This document shows positions 41,085-54,589 of a stretch of DNA of 64,000 bases, piece after piece. The first letter of the stretch is position 1. Each line of letters opens with the position of its first letter. Source of the DNA: Cardinalis cardinalis (Eukaryota; Chordata; Aves; Passeriformes; Cardinalidae); assembly GCA_014549065.1 (NCBI GenBank), contig JACDOX010000031.1:806001-870000 (forward strand), written 5' to 3'. The notes under the pieces are model-generated. The model was given only the letters and a program-made list of their open reading frames with translations, ran no database searches and was not told the DNA's origin. The translations under genes were made by a program, and so were the position numbers.

Positions 41085-41300
41085 CTTGCAAAGTGTATGC
41101 AGTCTTTGTATCTAACAGTCCCCATAGAATTTCCTTCAATACATTTGTTCATAGCTTTTTGAACACTTGTGACCTTTTAATACACCAGTACTGCATGGCC
41201 AAAACTTCTACATTNTGTGAAGAAGTATTTCCTTTTCTGTTTTTTATTTTTCTCTTTTTTTAATCTGACCCTCACCACCTTTATGTGATATCCCTAATTT
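41085..41300 (-). mobile_element. ancient CR1-like fragment
   Basis: The plus strand contains TTTTTGAACACTTGTGACC, a TACATTNTGTGAAGAAGTATTTCCTTTTCTG block and AATCTGACCCTCACC. This order is characteristic of old amniote CR1/L3-type 3' regions (TGTGTGAAGAAGTACTTCCTTTT). Identification is by eye, and the divergence is high. Confidence 0.45.
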
Positions 41301-42594
41301 TTTTTTTCAAAAAGATAATCAGCAGTTGATTTCTATCCATACACTTCACCCTACTCCCTTCTCCCTTTCAGGCCTCCAAACCAGTGAAGANCTGGTGGTA
41401 GAATCACTGGCTATATAGCTCTGAAGAAGATGAAATGGGGCAGAGGGAAATATGGCAGACACTATCACTGAAATGGAGAAGATCTGATGGAGAATGAAAA
41501 TGGATATCTTTTTATTTCAAAGAACACAGAGAAATGTTTGTGTAAGCTTCTTAATTATCTCATAAGCAAACAGCTTTTTCTGGAAACTAATATGGCAGAA
41601 NTATTTTTTTAAATTAACAAGAGGAAATAAGACTGCTTGGAAACAGCAAAATGACATGTTGGTAAACCTCTTGATTAATTATAAAATGCAAAAGATAACA
41701 AATGGACTTAACAAGCTAAGGTTAGAAGCCAGAAGATATCTCAGTGGAGCAGATGAACAGTCAGACATAACTCTGGAGAAAGTATGATTAGATTAATTTG
41801 AAATACTATCTTAGCATCTCTATCCTTAATGCCATCTTCACTACACAGTCCCAAAATCAAAGGAAATGAGAAAGCAACATCAATAGGAGATTTAAAATAA
41901 AGCTACTTCTAGGGGATCAAANGTTTTATATTTGTCAGCTACTCAAGAAGAATGTGAAAATACTGTTAAATATATTGATTTTATAAAATCAGTGGCAAAG
42001 GAGAAGGCATATGGTAACATTTTGTAAAATAACCTTGGGTTGTGATGAAAAATTAGTAATCTCAAAATACTTGAATGATAAAATTAGGTGCTGCAAGCTG
42101 AAAAATGTGCTATATAGATAAAGAAGGAAGTCTCTTCAGTATATCAGTTTAGGAGTACTCCAGGTTATACAGCAGCTTCTTTAAAATGAGTACTGAATTT
42201 TTTTTTTAATAAGATGATAACATTTTCAGAATATCACAACTACAGAAGAGTTCCACCATATTTTTAGATATGCTAATAATTTGGTTATGAAATAAGATAC
42301 ATAGATTGTGGGGGGAAAAAGAAGTTATTGGATTTGGACAAAATAATTTGAAATCAATACCAGCTGGTTTAGCCACCAGCCTACAAACATAAATATTAGT
42401 AAGTTAAAGTAATTGAAATTACTACAAGCATTAACTAGGAATTATTTGGGGACAGAGTAAATTAAGGCCTGGGGACAGAAATGGAATGCTCATAATTATT
42501 CTTCAGTACCAAAAACTAATTGTGAAACACTTTCACATATACAAGATTTTTTACAAGTTTTTTGTTGTTGTTGTTTTTACAGATGCAACATTTG
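41301..42594. other. intergenic, nothing recognised
   Basis: AT-rich sequence with no recognised gene or repeat family. Confidence 0.55.
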
Positions 42595-42867
42595 AGTAAG
42601 AAAGACAAGTCAATATTTTTATCATTGTGTTGCAAAGCTCCCATACCTTCTGGGTAATTTCACATGTGCAGCTCCTCACAGCACTACCACCTTCTTCTTC
42701 ACAGCACAGCCAACAAACTCCAGCTCTCTTTACCACCAGCTAACCCACTCTTTTTGTAGCACTCATCCTCATTGGACACAGCTGTGGCCTGTTAAGGGCA
42801 GGCCGGTTCCTAATCTTTGGTNATTAGTGCAGCTGCAACTCCTCAGGGGTGAGACTACCTTCTGCAC
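42595..42867 (-). repeat. unnamed dispersed repeat, copy A
   Basis: Read on the minus strand from 42867, this segment closely matches copy B at 57886-58130 read on the plus strand. Shared blocks in order are GTGCAGAAGGTAGTCTCAC, CCTGAGGAGTTGCAG, ACCAAAGATTAGGAAC, GGCCACAGCTGTGTCCAAT, GATGAGTGCTACAAAA, AGAGTGGGTTAGCT, GTTTGTTGGCTGTGCTGTG and AGAAGGTATGG. Copy A has about 20 extra bases in its later part. I cannot name the family; an LTR or SINE-like avian element is possible. Its boundaries are approximate. Confidence 0.85.
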
Positions 42868-45800
42868 TATCTTTATTCTNTTACATTCTATCCCTACACA
42901 CAATATATTATAAAATTAAGTACCAGCTTATATTTGGGTGGGTGAATTTCATTTCTTGTAAATTTATACAACATAATTTTCCTTTAAATTTTCAATCCCT
43001 TCTTCAAGAATACCCTGAAAGCATAAATAGGTTCAAAAGGAAGAATACACTCAAATGTCATTTTAATACAAAATAAGCTGATTTTTTCACTTTCCNTGAA
43101 AAATTTTCTTTTTTGAATTATTAAAGAATCATCACCTCATAAGGACCACTGAAGATTCTGTTCTTTAACAGAATTAATTATTTGAGATAGTCATACCAAC
43201 AGAAAAAAGAAAGCTGAAGTGTGTAACGCATTGCTGTACAATACTGATGCCACCGCTTTTCTTAGTAAAGCAATCTGAGGACTGATGAACATCAAAATAC
43301 TGAGTTGGAAGTTATCCCTTTGATATTTTCATGGTTCACTGAAGCCAAAAGAAGCCGTGCACTTCAAAGAGTGAAGTGTCTGTGCAGTGTCTTTTTCTTC
43401 CAACTATGAGCATTTAACATGAGGATATATTTTACATATTTTCAGCCTGAAACTTGTTAATTTATCAATTAGTTTTTAGGCTTGACTTGTTGGAAGATGC
43501 ATTGCTGTAACAGAGGCAGTAAAGGAAGATAAGCAAATCAAGTCAAGTAATTAGCATTGCTGTTTTATTCATAACAATTTGCTGACAGTAACCTATGTCT
43601 TTTTCTGTGCCTAAATTATAACAAATGGGTAGTGGAGGGAGCATTTCTGGGCATTTACTGAGCAGCCAGAGGAGGGGAAAGCCGATACAGTGCTCAGAAG
43701 GAGTGATCCAGCTGGCAAGTGGCATCTGGCATGTCTCCTAGCCATCAAGTTTCCTCCTGCATTAAGGAAGAACTCTTTGCCCTGAATTCATCCAGTTATT
43801 CAGGCCAATGTATTTTTTAAAACAGGTCTATAATTAGGCCCTAAATCCATACATTCAACTTAAGCAATCGAACTTTCTAAATTATCAGGCACCTGGAAAT
43901 TTCCACATCAGCTTGCTGGGCTATATTAAGAAATCAAATGTACCAAGGACTCTTTGCTGGCACTGAAGACAGTTGGCATTGAGCAGCCCTCACCCCCACA
44001 GCTATGTGAGAGGCTGTCCTGAGCAGGGTGTCCTGACCTAAATTGCCTGNTGGGAAAGGTCCCTTACCCATGCTGTTCCCCATACCATGCCTAGGAACTG
44101 TTAGATAGCTGGGCAAAGCCCACACTTCTCCCAGGGATCATAGTTGCAGTTTAATGATACAAACATTAAATTAAAGTACCTGANGATTCTCTCCAGTATT
44201 CTGAAATTGCTAGCACAGTCATGGCTAGTAGGCACTCCTAGGTGCCCAGGATTTCTGAAAACAGAGCCTCTCATTTGGCTGGGTTTTGTACTATTTCACT
44301 GCTCCTATTTGCTAAAGATTAGCCTAATCCACTTGGTTCATTTATACTAATATCAGTGAGAAAAGACCTTCCCACTATATCCTTCCCACAATATCTTTCC
44401 CACTAGACTAGGCTGTTCTTTCCAGCTTTTCAGCACCTCACTTTCTCAGATACAATGTTAATATATTAGCCTGNGAAAGGCAGACTTTGATTGTGCAGTC
44501 CTTTGTGGATTGAGTCTTGTTCCTTGCACTGTATTTTTAAAGCAGGCAGACTATGATCCTCTTGCCTATATTAAAAAGTATCTCACTGAATAGTCCATTG
44601 GCACCAGCGTGATTACTTCTGCTGGAAATAAATAACAACAGTAAAAAAACACATTGGTAAAAAAATGATATATGTAGTTCTTGGGAGGCAATCCTCACCT
44701 TATTTTCCATGAGTTTGTGATTTTTTTTCTGATCTCTGTCACACAGTAGTTGAGACTTGGGTATTTCACAAGGTAATAAANCAATAAAGAAAAGGAAAAA
44801 CAGATTGTGATGCTGGTTTAAAAGTAAAAAGTTTAAGATGTTCATGGTAAGACCAAAGCTATTTAAAAAGCTTTGGTCTTACCATTTAAAAAGGAAGAAA
44901 GATTAGACAAGTATTTGCATCTCTTCATGCTTGTTTAAGCTTTAGCAAAAAAAACTCCAAATAGTTATTTGGTTTGAAAGGCAAAACATAATGAACTTTT
45001 CAAAGACAACTCTTACAAAGTTACCTTTGCAAATTGCTCTGTNTCACTGTTAAGCAGAAATATGTCCTTAGTTCCTCAAATATCTCCAGGCACTGCCCAN
45101 CACGAGTGACTGGTGTGAGATGTACTGAAGGGGCTGTGTCATGGAAGGACAGATGGACTNATAAGAAAGGAATTGCCATCAGGATTACATGAAAGGAAAC
45201 TTAGAGACAGGAAAATTCCATTTTCCAATGGGCATTAAAGAATTGTATCAGAGTCTAATGACACATTTTAAGAAAACAATATTCTTTTAGACCTCAGATC
45301 GCTTTGAGATTCCTTCTATACAATATTTAGAAAGCCTGAGAAAGAGAACAGTGGTCTACCTTACATAAGTCTACCACGGCCCCAAAGTGGCAATGAGGAC
45401 ATGACTAATTATGTGATAGCTAACACTACAGTCTGAAAGCTGATTCAAACTGAATGAAATAATTTTAAATCAAAATTTAATTAAGGAGATTTCTTATCTT
45501 CTGTTTGAATGAAAACTACAAGGATTCATAAAAGTAGCTGCTATTCCTCCTGGTTTGCTATTAAAAAAATGTTATTTTGTCTAAAATGTTTACATCTGGT
45601 ATGATTTAAGTAGAGAATTATCTACACATGAGATGTTGAAAGAATGTTTTTGGGTTCTACTGTAAAAGAGAGCAGCTAANTAGTAACAAAAGCTAAGATT
45701 AAGGCTTCAATTTCCTCCATAAGTAAGCAAAAAGGCACTGCTTCCTATTGAGAAAGCCTTAGGATCTCTCAGAGAAAGAAAAAAAATTCTTAACAGAACT

Positions 45801-45959
45801 TTGAGGAGAAGCTTTTAAGCATCTGGTACAATTATTAGAGTGGCTGCCTATTGTGCTCACATCTCCAATTGAGTGGCCTCAATACATCAGCTGTACAAAC
45901 ACAGATGGAAAAGGAACTGGGAAATATTTACTGTATTTTTCTCCATTCTTCAGAGAGCT
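42868..45959. other. intergenic, one strong hairpin
   Basis: AT-rich unique sequence up to the assembly gap. The only structure found is the 17-bp inverted repeat at 44844-44885, described separately. No coding region was recognised. Confidence 0.55.
44844..44885. repeat. perfect 17-bp inverted repeat (hairpin)
   Basis: The left arm ATGGTAAGACCAAAGCT (44844-44860) and the right arm AGCTTTGGTCTTACCAT (44869-44885) are exact reverse complements separated by the 8-base loop ATTTAAAA. The arms are too short for a typical animal microRNA precursor. Confidence 0.95.
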
Positions 45960-46064
45960 NNNNNNNNNNNNNNNNNNNNNNNNNNNNNNNNNNNNNNNNN
46001 NNNNNNNNNNNNNNNNNNNNNNNNNNNNNNNNNNNNNNNNNNNNNNNNNNNNNNNNNNNNNNNN
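45960..46064. other. assembly gap (105 N)
   Basis: A continuous run of 105 undetermined bases. The flanks are AT-rich unique sequence with no repeat in common, so the cause is not visible. Open frames reported across it are artefacts. Confidence 0.98.
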
Positions 46065-49000
46065 TTGCTCTGAGATGACATGCAGGGTAAAATTCTTCCT
46101 TTCACTATGCCAGTGAAATAAGCAGAACTGAACTAGAGATTATTTTTCCCAAAGCATATAAAGATCTATTTTGAATATGTTTTATAATTTACATTTATAA
46201 TGTTGAAAACTTCCTTATAGGTTANACTGTGATCAATCAGACTAATGAAGATNCTTCATNAAATGAGAACTACAGAAATCCTGATTCTCATTTTTTCACC
46301 TTCATGTTCAGGCTGTGCGAAGGACTGTATATGCATTTTGAGACTCCAAATTTTCTTTGAAATACTATGTAATACTCAAAATGCATATTACTGGTACTGA
46401 TAGCAGTAACATAATTACAAAAAGAGTAACACCTAGCAAAGTAGAAAGGCATTATTAATAATAGGGCATAAAATGGTTACATATTCTCATATAACTATAA
46501 TTTTTTTTTATTTAGACTCATCAGAACACAAAATGGAATATTAAGTGGCAAACCCAGTCACTACATTTGTTTTCCTAAAAAATGAAACAAGCAAGAATCT
46601 AGTATGGGGTTTTTATTTTTTATGGACACACAAAAAACCTAGCTAATTACTCCAGCTTACTGTTTATCAAGTCTTTAGCAAGTCTGAAATCNGTTTCTAA
46701 ACATCTTTTCTCTCTGAAATAGTCACAGGCATTCAAGTGAGAGTGCCTTAATCAAAGGTCACTTTCTATTTCATCACAGCATATTTTTTATGTGTGAGGC
46801 ATAAGCATAGTAGCTTGTATATTTGAGCAATANCTTCTTTAATAAATAGACATGAATCTCAGTTTTAACAATCAGGCCTTTAATGAAAAACATAGAAGGC
46901 GTGTATGAAAGCACATTTTAATAGCATTTATTTTAATTTCTGCCATTAAAGTAGGAGGTTGTTTGGCATATATTAACAAAAAAGTACTGGCTGGTTCAAT
47001 TTAATGGAAAGAGAAACTGCAGAGTTCCATATCTAGAGACTGCTTAAAGTAAATAATTGGACCAAGTTCAGTGAAAATCATGAATAAAGACAACAGAAGG
47101 CTGACATACGTCTTCAAGANATAAGTCTTGATTTTTTTCCTGCAAATGTCTATTGGAAATACATTCAGCAATTTAACCTACCACAGTTGCAAGAAAAATA
47201 CAAAGGAGAAAGAGAAGTCTTTTAATCCTAAATAGTTAATGATAACAACACCAGCATGAAAAAAGTAAACCTAGGCTAGTAAGATCTGTCCTATGCCACT
47301 CATGGTCAAGAGCCAATATTCGAAAGAAAAATTGTGGTGACATAATGGTAATTAATTTTACTGAGTTCNTAAACTCAGTAAACTCCAGTTCCTAAAGAGA
47401 AAATGTGACTCTTCTGCAGTGGCCTTCAGGCAAATAACTGAAGTATGTTAGCAAAGAAAGATTCCTGTGTACAGCAGATGTTCCAATGAAGACCTTGCAA
47501 CAGCATTAATGTTCTCAACAACAATAAAAAAGATTAGGTTAAGTTACAGTTTTCTGTAATAAACTAGTACAAAATAAATCTATCAANATGTGTGAAATCT
47601 ACAGTTTGCAATAATTACAGGGGAAAACGTACATGTCTGTGAGTGTGATGCCAAAATAAAAGAATGGTAGCCAGTCCTTATTTCTGTGCTCAGGAATCCT
47701 GACTTGCACCCTGTTGTGAATTAGTAATGCAAACAAAGTTCAAAAGGAAGTACAGATTCCCAAGGTTCAGTCACACNGGTGCCTCAGGGTGCTAATGTCT
47801 GAAGACAAATATACAGCATAGGAGGAGGAGTTGTGTTAGGAAGATGTAAATTTTCAAATGCAGGATCACATTCTTGCTTTGAATTATTATGAGTAGAGAT
47901 AATGTTGCTTGGATCACAAAAGAAAACAGTAATAACATGCAAAATGATAGAAGAAAAGCAACACAAACTGCCTTGGTAAAATGAATATATATGAANACAA
48001 AGGTCATAAAGCACTGAACACTAAGAAGACATGAAAAACCATGGGTATTATTAAGCTAAAGGCATGGTTTTGAGAAGCCTAGAAATCAAAGTGGCATCAA
48101 CAGTCCATGGAATTATGGATTCTGTAATAAAAACAGGAAAGAATGGCAAGGGCACTTCTAGCAAGCTTAACTTTGGAATATTTTTTTCCTGTGTAGTAGA
48201 TGCATACATTGAAATGGACGGAAAACTACTAACCTTTTTCATACAAATAAGCAGAACAGAGTTTTCAGAGCAAAAATCAACAGTATTATCCCTATGATAA
48301 TTTATTGATGTACTTAATTGTAGTGTTTGTTGCCAGCACATTATTAGCAACATAAATAAACATGCATGTTTTTATGTCTATATATAAAGCTACAGAATAT
48401 ATTAAAGAGTGCATGCTGAATTACTATTACACTGGTAAAAAGGACAAGACTGCTCTGGACAATTCATGCTCTGGTAGCATGAATGTTATCTTTCTTTGTG
48501 TAATTTGTCAATAGGCTAGAGAAATATTTTTAAATAATTCGATTTTAAAATCAGATTGTGTCCCTTTGCCATAAATCAAAGTCCCAGCAGAAGCATTTAA
48601 ATCAGCTATTTATAATTTTTCTGGTGCCAACAGTAGCTAGTTTTAGCAGCAGCCATAGCATTCCCTGAGGAACAGAGCTGGCCCTGTGGCTGGCTCAGGA
48701 AGAAGCCATGCATCCATGGAAGAGAGAGGCAGAGAGCACAGCCTTGTGCAAGGTGTAAGGGGCCAGAGATGGAAAAGGGAGAAAATCAGACAGAATTAAC
48801 AGAGAGATGGAAAATTCCATGCTCCACACATTTATTAGTTTGGTATCAAAATATAAGGATCTGAGGAATGCATTCCAGATTTCAGATATCTTTCTCTTGC
48901 AGGAAGTGTTTTAACTGCTCTAAGGCTGTACAGAAATAACTCCCTCCTTCTCTCCCTGGAATCTAATTGGGCCCTTCAGGGAGCACATACANCCAGATGG

Positions 49001-49215
49001 GATCCACCTGACCTAGTTTTGGACACTTAACATCTTGATAATTAGATCTGAGTTAGCTGTCTGAGCTGTTTTCATGGTGAAGAAACAGTTGTAAGCATCA
49101 TTCCTCTCAGTTAAAATAAATACTCATAATAAATAGGTCCAAGTAGTAATTTCCTAGAAATGCTGTTAATTATAAAGGGAGACCAAGGTGACTAACACAG
49201 ACACCGCTCATAAAC
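46065..49215. other. intergenic, nothing recognised
   Basis: AT-rich sequence. No exon, RNA gene or transposon was recognised. Confidence 0.55.
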
Positions 49216-49219
49216 ACAC

Positions 49220-49665
49220 AGCATAGTTCATGATGTAAAGGACTTCAATAGTCTCCAGACCAACCTCCTGCTCACTGAAGCCAGACCAGGCTGCTCAGAG
49301 TGTGTCCAGTCAAGTCTTGACCACCTTCAAGGCCAGAGATGGCAAAACCTCACTAGTTAGNCTGCTTCCCTGCCTGACTGTCCTCGTGTGGAAAAAATTC
49401 TTTTTTATGTCCAGTCTGTCTCACTTTGTGCTTGTCATCTCTTCTCACCATGTACCTCTGGGAAGAACAAGGCTTCGAGTCCCTGCTCACCTCTCCCCTG
49501 GCACTGTTAGGTGAGGGCTTTTACCTAGATGCCCCCAAATCCATGATTTCTTCAGGCTGAACAACCTCTTGTCTGCAGCATCTTCTCACAGGCCCCAAAC
49601 TCTGAAGGTTTTCCACTGAACTCACCCAATTTCCTGTACTAGGGAGTCCAAAACTGAATGCAGTA
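49220..49665 (-). mobile_element. old CR1 LINE 3' fragment (outer)
   Basis: The plus strand shows GTCTCCAGACCAACCTCCTGCTC, CCAGACCAGGCTGCTCAGAG, CCAGTCAAGTCTTGACCACC and TTCAGGCTGAACAACC. These are the ordered words of a minus-strand CR1 3' UTR and ORF2 end. Its text stops at about 49665, where a second CR1 terminus begins. Confidence 0.75.
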
Positions 49666-49667
49666 TT

Positions 49668-49880
49668 TTCAAAGCCATAGAATGCTTTGAGTTGGAAGGG
49701 ATCTTTAAAGACCAGCTGGATCAACTCCCCCTGCTGTGGGCAGGGACACCTTTCGCTGATCATGTTGCTCAAAGTCCCATCAAGCCTGGCTTTGAACTCT
49801 TCTGGGGATGGGGCATCATAAATTTTCTGTGTAGCCCACCAATCAGTGTGTGTGCAGCAGGAAGGAGCTAAACACATGGA
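49668..49880 (-). mobile_element. CR1 LINE 3' fragment (inner)
   Basis: A second CR1 3' terminus begins here (plus strand CATAGAATGCTTTGAGTTGGAAGGGATC). On the minus strand it encodes SPEEFKARLDGTLSNMI (about 49755-49810), the CR1 ORF2 C-terminal block. It abuts the outer fragment in the same orientation, which suggests insertion into the older copy. Confidence 0.8.
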
Positions 49881-52515
49881 AAAATCAGGGACCTGAGGAG
49901 TAAATGGTGGCAGGAAAAACCTCAAATCGAAAAGTGTTTCTTCTTAGTATAAGATCTAAGAAGCCATATAAGTCTCTGTGTCTATGTCTGGTCTGTCTGA
50001 CTGCTGGGGCCATGCTGTGCAGTCTTGAACCCGACAGAACAGACATNGAGGCACTGTGGGTCCCTGGTTTTCATCTAGTCTCAGTAGCTCTTTCTCTCCC
50101 TCACAAATGAATAAGAAATTGATGCCACAATCTGCCTGTGCCTTGTAGCTGTTTGTGCATATTCCCTGAGAAATATGAAAATATTCCTGGGTTTGTTAAT
50201 GCAAACATTATCATTGTGGTCACACACTGCTCAAGCAGTGAAAATGGTTCACCCAGTTTGGTCAGAGAAAAGAAATCCCCTAGTACTGACTCCAGTCATG
50301 TGTCATGGTCACTTCCAGCTAGGAATACACAACCGCTAGTCACAACCAGGGCACCTGGACAACTCATTAGCCAAATGATGCACAGAAGACTTGTCTTGCA
50401 TAGAAATTGTGAAAAAAAAGTTTAGGTCTTCTTGTATAATTTTGGGTGAGTGCTCCTTCTCACTTGGAAAATAGGGCTAATATTGCTATTTTCTGTTCAG
50501 CTTTTAAACTTTTCTACTACAATCTTTTGCTAAGTTGACATTCTGACTTCTCAGCATCAGCTGTGACTTGTAGGTATTTCAAAAAATAGGAACAGTCAAA
50601 TTTAAAAACAGCAACGTAGCATTTTGCCATGTTGCTGGCAACAACAGTGTTTCAATACTTGAGATGAAATGCTGACTAAAGCAAAAAAACAACCATGTAT
50701 CATTATTTTGAATGGTTGCAAGAATCCTTTTCTGATCCACTTGTCCATTATACCAGAACCATGACCTTGGATTTTCCTCACCACTATAGGCTTGCCCGGA
50801 GATCACTGGGTGGTGTCTGACCTTAATATTTTGTCACAGACACAATCCCCGCACACTTTCCTTGACTTCCCAGACCGCTGCCCCATCCCCATGGATATGT
50901 CTATGTGCCTGGATTGCTGGCTGACCTGGTTCCCATCACCACCTCTCCCTTTTCCCCTTGTTTGAGTGATGGGAATTGTTGTCCTGCCAGCCCTTCCATC
51001 CCTCCCTGCTGCCAGCCTCTCTGGCCTTGTAGAGTATCCCAGGGCTGCTGCTTCCTGACAGAGCCTAGCTGTACAGCAGGCAGCACACACAGCTGTGTGT
51101 TGAACGCCAGGAGATGCAGATGGATAATTTTATTATAGGTTGTACTACTGATATTCAGGGAAGTCCTTGCAATGTTATGAACCGAATAACCCTTCTTCCT
51201 CATCCAACTTTCTCCTTATAACACTCTGTCTCTCTTCCCCTACGATGGCCTTGTACTTCACTGCTTTGTGTAAGCCTCAAGGTATCAGTAGCTAATGTTT
51301 TGGATAATGTTTAGGCATGAACACAGCTACTTTCCATGTATTTGCACAAACACAAACATGCATTTGAGGATCAATAAATAACAAAGAGATAGGACCTCTA
51401 CCTCTACATGTAGAAGATGCCATAATTACAGCATAAAAAGGCCAAGTATAGAGAGTATATCTGGCCAACAACTTTTTTATTGTCTAACTATATGAAAGTC
51501 CTTTGTCTTTTTTTCCTGTTCATTATCCTGTAATAGAACAATCATCAAATATATATTGGATTATTTTGGCCACATAGATGTTGGTCTATCTTTAGCCCAA
51601 AAAATCTTGGGCTATAACCTTGAGAAAATCAATAGAAAATGTCTGCAGCTTTTTTTTAATGCTAAGATGTTACTTTAATTTCACCTATTAAAATAGTTTT
51701 TGTATGTGTGTATGTGTGGGGAGATTAACTATACTGCACTTAAGTTATAATTTATTAACTTTATAACTTTTGCCAAAGAAAAATGAGATTATCACTTCTA
51801 AAGCCATTTCATGCAATTTGGCTGAAACTGCCCATTGACTCCACATAAAAATTGACTTTAATAGGGTCTTACATGAATTAATTTAACCCACTTAAATCTG
51901 GCTGGACTTCAAAGCCAGCTGGTATTTTCCTCGCATGGCTTAGCTGAGACCTCCTCAGTCAGCAGAGCTGGATCTTCCTCTTTCTCCTAATTTGACATGG
52001 TATCTACCCACAGGCTTTCAACAACCTCTTGAATAAATAGTGAGGAGCACTGTTTTTTAAACCAACAAGATTGTAATAAATGTTGACAGGAGTCAGATTC
52101 TGGAGCTGAAAGATATCCCTTTCGGTGTGTCTGTGTCTATGTTTCATTGCAAATAAATTTAAAGGAATTATTTCTGTAGAAGTCCTGTTGTAACTTGTGG
52201 CTGCATTATTATCAATATCTTTAAAACTTCTGATAGAATTTTGTGCGTGAGTTTTGCCAAAGCTTTTTGAACATTAAGGAAACTTCCCTGTTGGACCATC
52301 CAGGAGTCACTCTGGCTGTCACACTCCCATCATCTGAAACTGTCACTGCTGGGACAGAGGTCCCTTTACAATGGGCAGCTTCAGAGAGCTGACAGCTGTT
52401 GGAGCTGTCTTGACACCCTACACACCCCACTCACACACTCAGACCAGGTTTCCATACTGGCCCAACACTTGGATTTCCACAACAGAATCTCAGACATCTG
52501 GATCCCTAAAATAAT
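49881..52515. other. intergenic, nothing recognised
   Basis: Mixed-composition unique sequence. Open frames at 50138-50425 and 50803-51203 show no known domain. A short palindrome CACACAGCTGTGTG lies near 51087. Confidence 0.5.
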
Positions 52516-52519
52516 TTAA

Positions 52520-52892
52520 TCNCGGTGCAATCACAGAATAGCAGGCCAAGGTGGTGCCTCTGAGGACAGACCCTGACCAAAGGACTCCTGGGCTTTCATG
52601 CCCTCACAACTGGTGCATGGTAGAGTCTGGGGTCTTCCAGCTGAATGTCCCTGAATTCCTGGTCACCTGGCTGGGCCACAGGCCCCTGCNCCCCTTGTTC
52701 TGCAAAGGGCAGAACAAGAAGTTCACAGCCTCTTGGATGNGGCTGCAACACCCAGAGCTCAGCCTGCACCTCGAACTGCAGCTGCACCCTGACCTACCAG
52801 CACTGAATGTATTCCCCACCATGAATATCAAAGCGATTTGTAACCATGATTTTCTGATTACAGATCAACATGGAAACATAAAAATAATATAG
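52520..52892. other. GC-richer island with an open frame, unidentified
   Basis: About 300 bases are richer in GC than their surroundings and hold a 113-codon plus-strand frame (52551-52892) and overlapping minus-strand frames. A 10-bp perfect hairpin (CTTGTTCTGC...GCAGAACAAG, about 52697-52721) lies inside. No domain is recognisable; it could be an old repeat or pseudogene remnant. Confidence 0.3.
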
Positions 52893-54585
52893 AAAACAAA
52901 TAAATTATTCTTTATAAAATGCTCTCATATCTCTAACTCCATGGCCTAAATTTTAAAATGCCATCAGTTATTTTGAATGGGAACCTCACCTGAATTATAA
53001 ATATGTCCAGTTTAGATAAAAAGCCACATTTAGAAAACTAAGCAATCACCCTCTGAATATCTGTCCCGTTTCAAGTATCTCAGGTGGAAAATTTAAATAC
53101 TTGAAACCACAGGCTGATATTTGTAGATGTAAGATAAATATAGAAGAAATCCCATTACTGTTCAAATTCTTCCTAAAATTGATTGACTTATGTAGGGACA
53201 GTCATGAACAAGTTCTTAATGTAATAGTTGCACAACCTACAAGAAACATTTTGTTGCTTTTTTGTTTTTAATCAAGGCATAATATTAAGGAGTTTATCTA
53301 GTAGTTTCTCTTGAACTTCCTTTTCTTTTCATCCTACTTCCTCCATTCAAAGGAAGCTCTCTGTTGGTTTGTTTACATACACTTCATTAGCTTAAACTAA
53401 TCCACATGTATTTTACTATATTTATAGTATATATCATTCCCTCGTGGATACTCTTTGCTGGTGACAGTAATTTCTATTTTTAGTTGAACAACATATTTAC
53501 TGAGTGCGGGTACAAGTGCTTGGCTTCAGATTTGTAATGCAGTCAGGGTTTATTGAGCCAACAATTTTGTGGACATATTAATATGGCTGATAATGAAGAT
53601 ACAAATACTTGTGTACAAATTCTATTTATTNTTACATTTCCAAGAATTATATATCTAAAATTCTGTCAGCATCACTCCTCAGAAAGTGCATAGGATTGTT
53701 GTTGTTTTTTTTTTAAACTAAACCCCAGAAAATACATACCTACATAACAGAAAAAAAAGGGGGAAAAAGAAGAGCAAATACCATTATCCAGTTCTTTTTT
53801 TTTNCCCCAAAACCTGACAGAAATTTCATTTCTTCACATTTCATTACATATAATTTCATTGCAGGGCAGCCCTTACCATTAGATGTAAACTTTCCTAAAA
53901 ACGTTTGTTTAGAGTAGAAGAGTCTCAGTCAGTGGAACGGTCTCCCATGGGTATTTTGGGAGAGTCCTCCCTCTAGCGGGAAAAGAGGAGAGTTTTTGGA
54001 AGAGGTGTTTTTCTGTCACACCGCATGACATATACACGAGATATACACGATGGGTCGATGCTGCAATATGGGAAAAGGTAAGAAAAACGGATGCAGGAAA
54101 CGAACCATTGTAGGCCAGATCGGAGTGTTTTATGGGACTGTATAAATAGTGACTGTCTTCTTCTGCCTTTTCTAAAGGACAAAATCAACAAAAAACTGAA
54201 CAAAATCAACAGAAAACTCCATACAAAACTAGTNTGCTTGTCTCAGAAGTGATGCATCTTTTATATAAAAATATATCTGAAAATCCTTCAGAACTTTGCA
54301 TAAACAGCAGGTAGAAACCCTTGTATACTTATTGATTATTCTAGGAAGTAGTCCACTTTCAGATTAGGTTCTGAGAAAATTCTGTGCTCTTGTATCAGCA
54401 TTTAACAAAACTGTCTTCCCATCATCCACTGTGATTNGTCAATTTCGGTAAGCTTCATCCATTTTGATAAGCTTTACCTTCCTCAGAGGCTGCAAAAGAA
54501 AATGTAAACATACTCCAGAAAAGTTGTTAAGGATGGGAAACCTTCATTTACTTTTTGTTGCTATACCACCTATTCACTACAATAC
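52893..54585. other. intergenic, nothing recognised
   Basis: AT-rich sequence with homopolymer runs near 53705 and 53795. A segment at about 54465-54580 resembles 56560-56670. No gene was recognised. Confidence 0.5.
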
Positions 54586-54589
54586 TTTG

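Noticed and set aside
45851..46116. Open frames spanning the N run
   Set aside because: They consist largely of undetermined residues across an assembly gap.
49521..49925. 134-codon minus-strand open frame
   Set aside because: Its recognisable part (EEFKARLDGTLSNMI) is the CR1 ORF2 C-terminus, and the rest is repeat and chance sequence.
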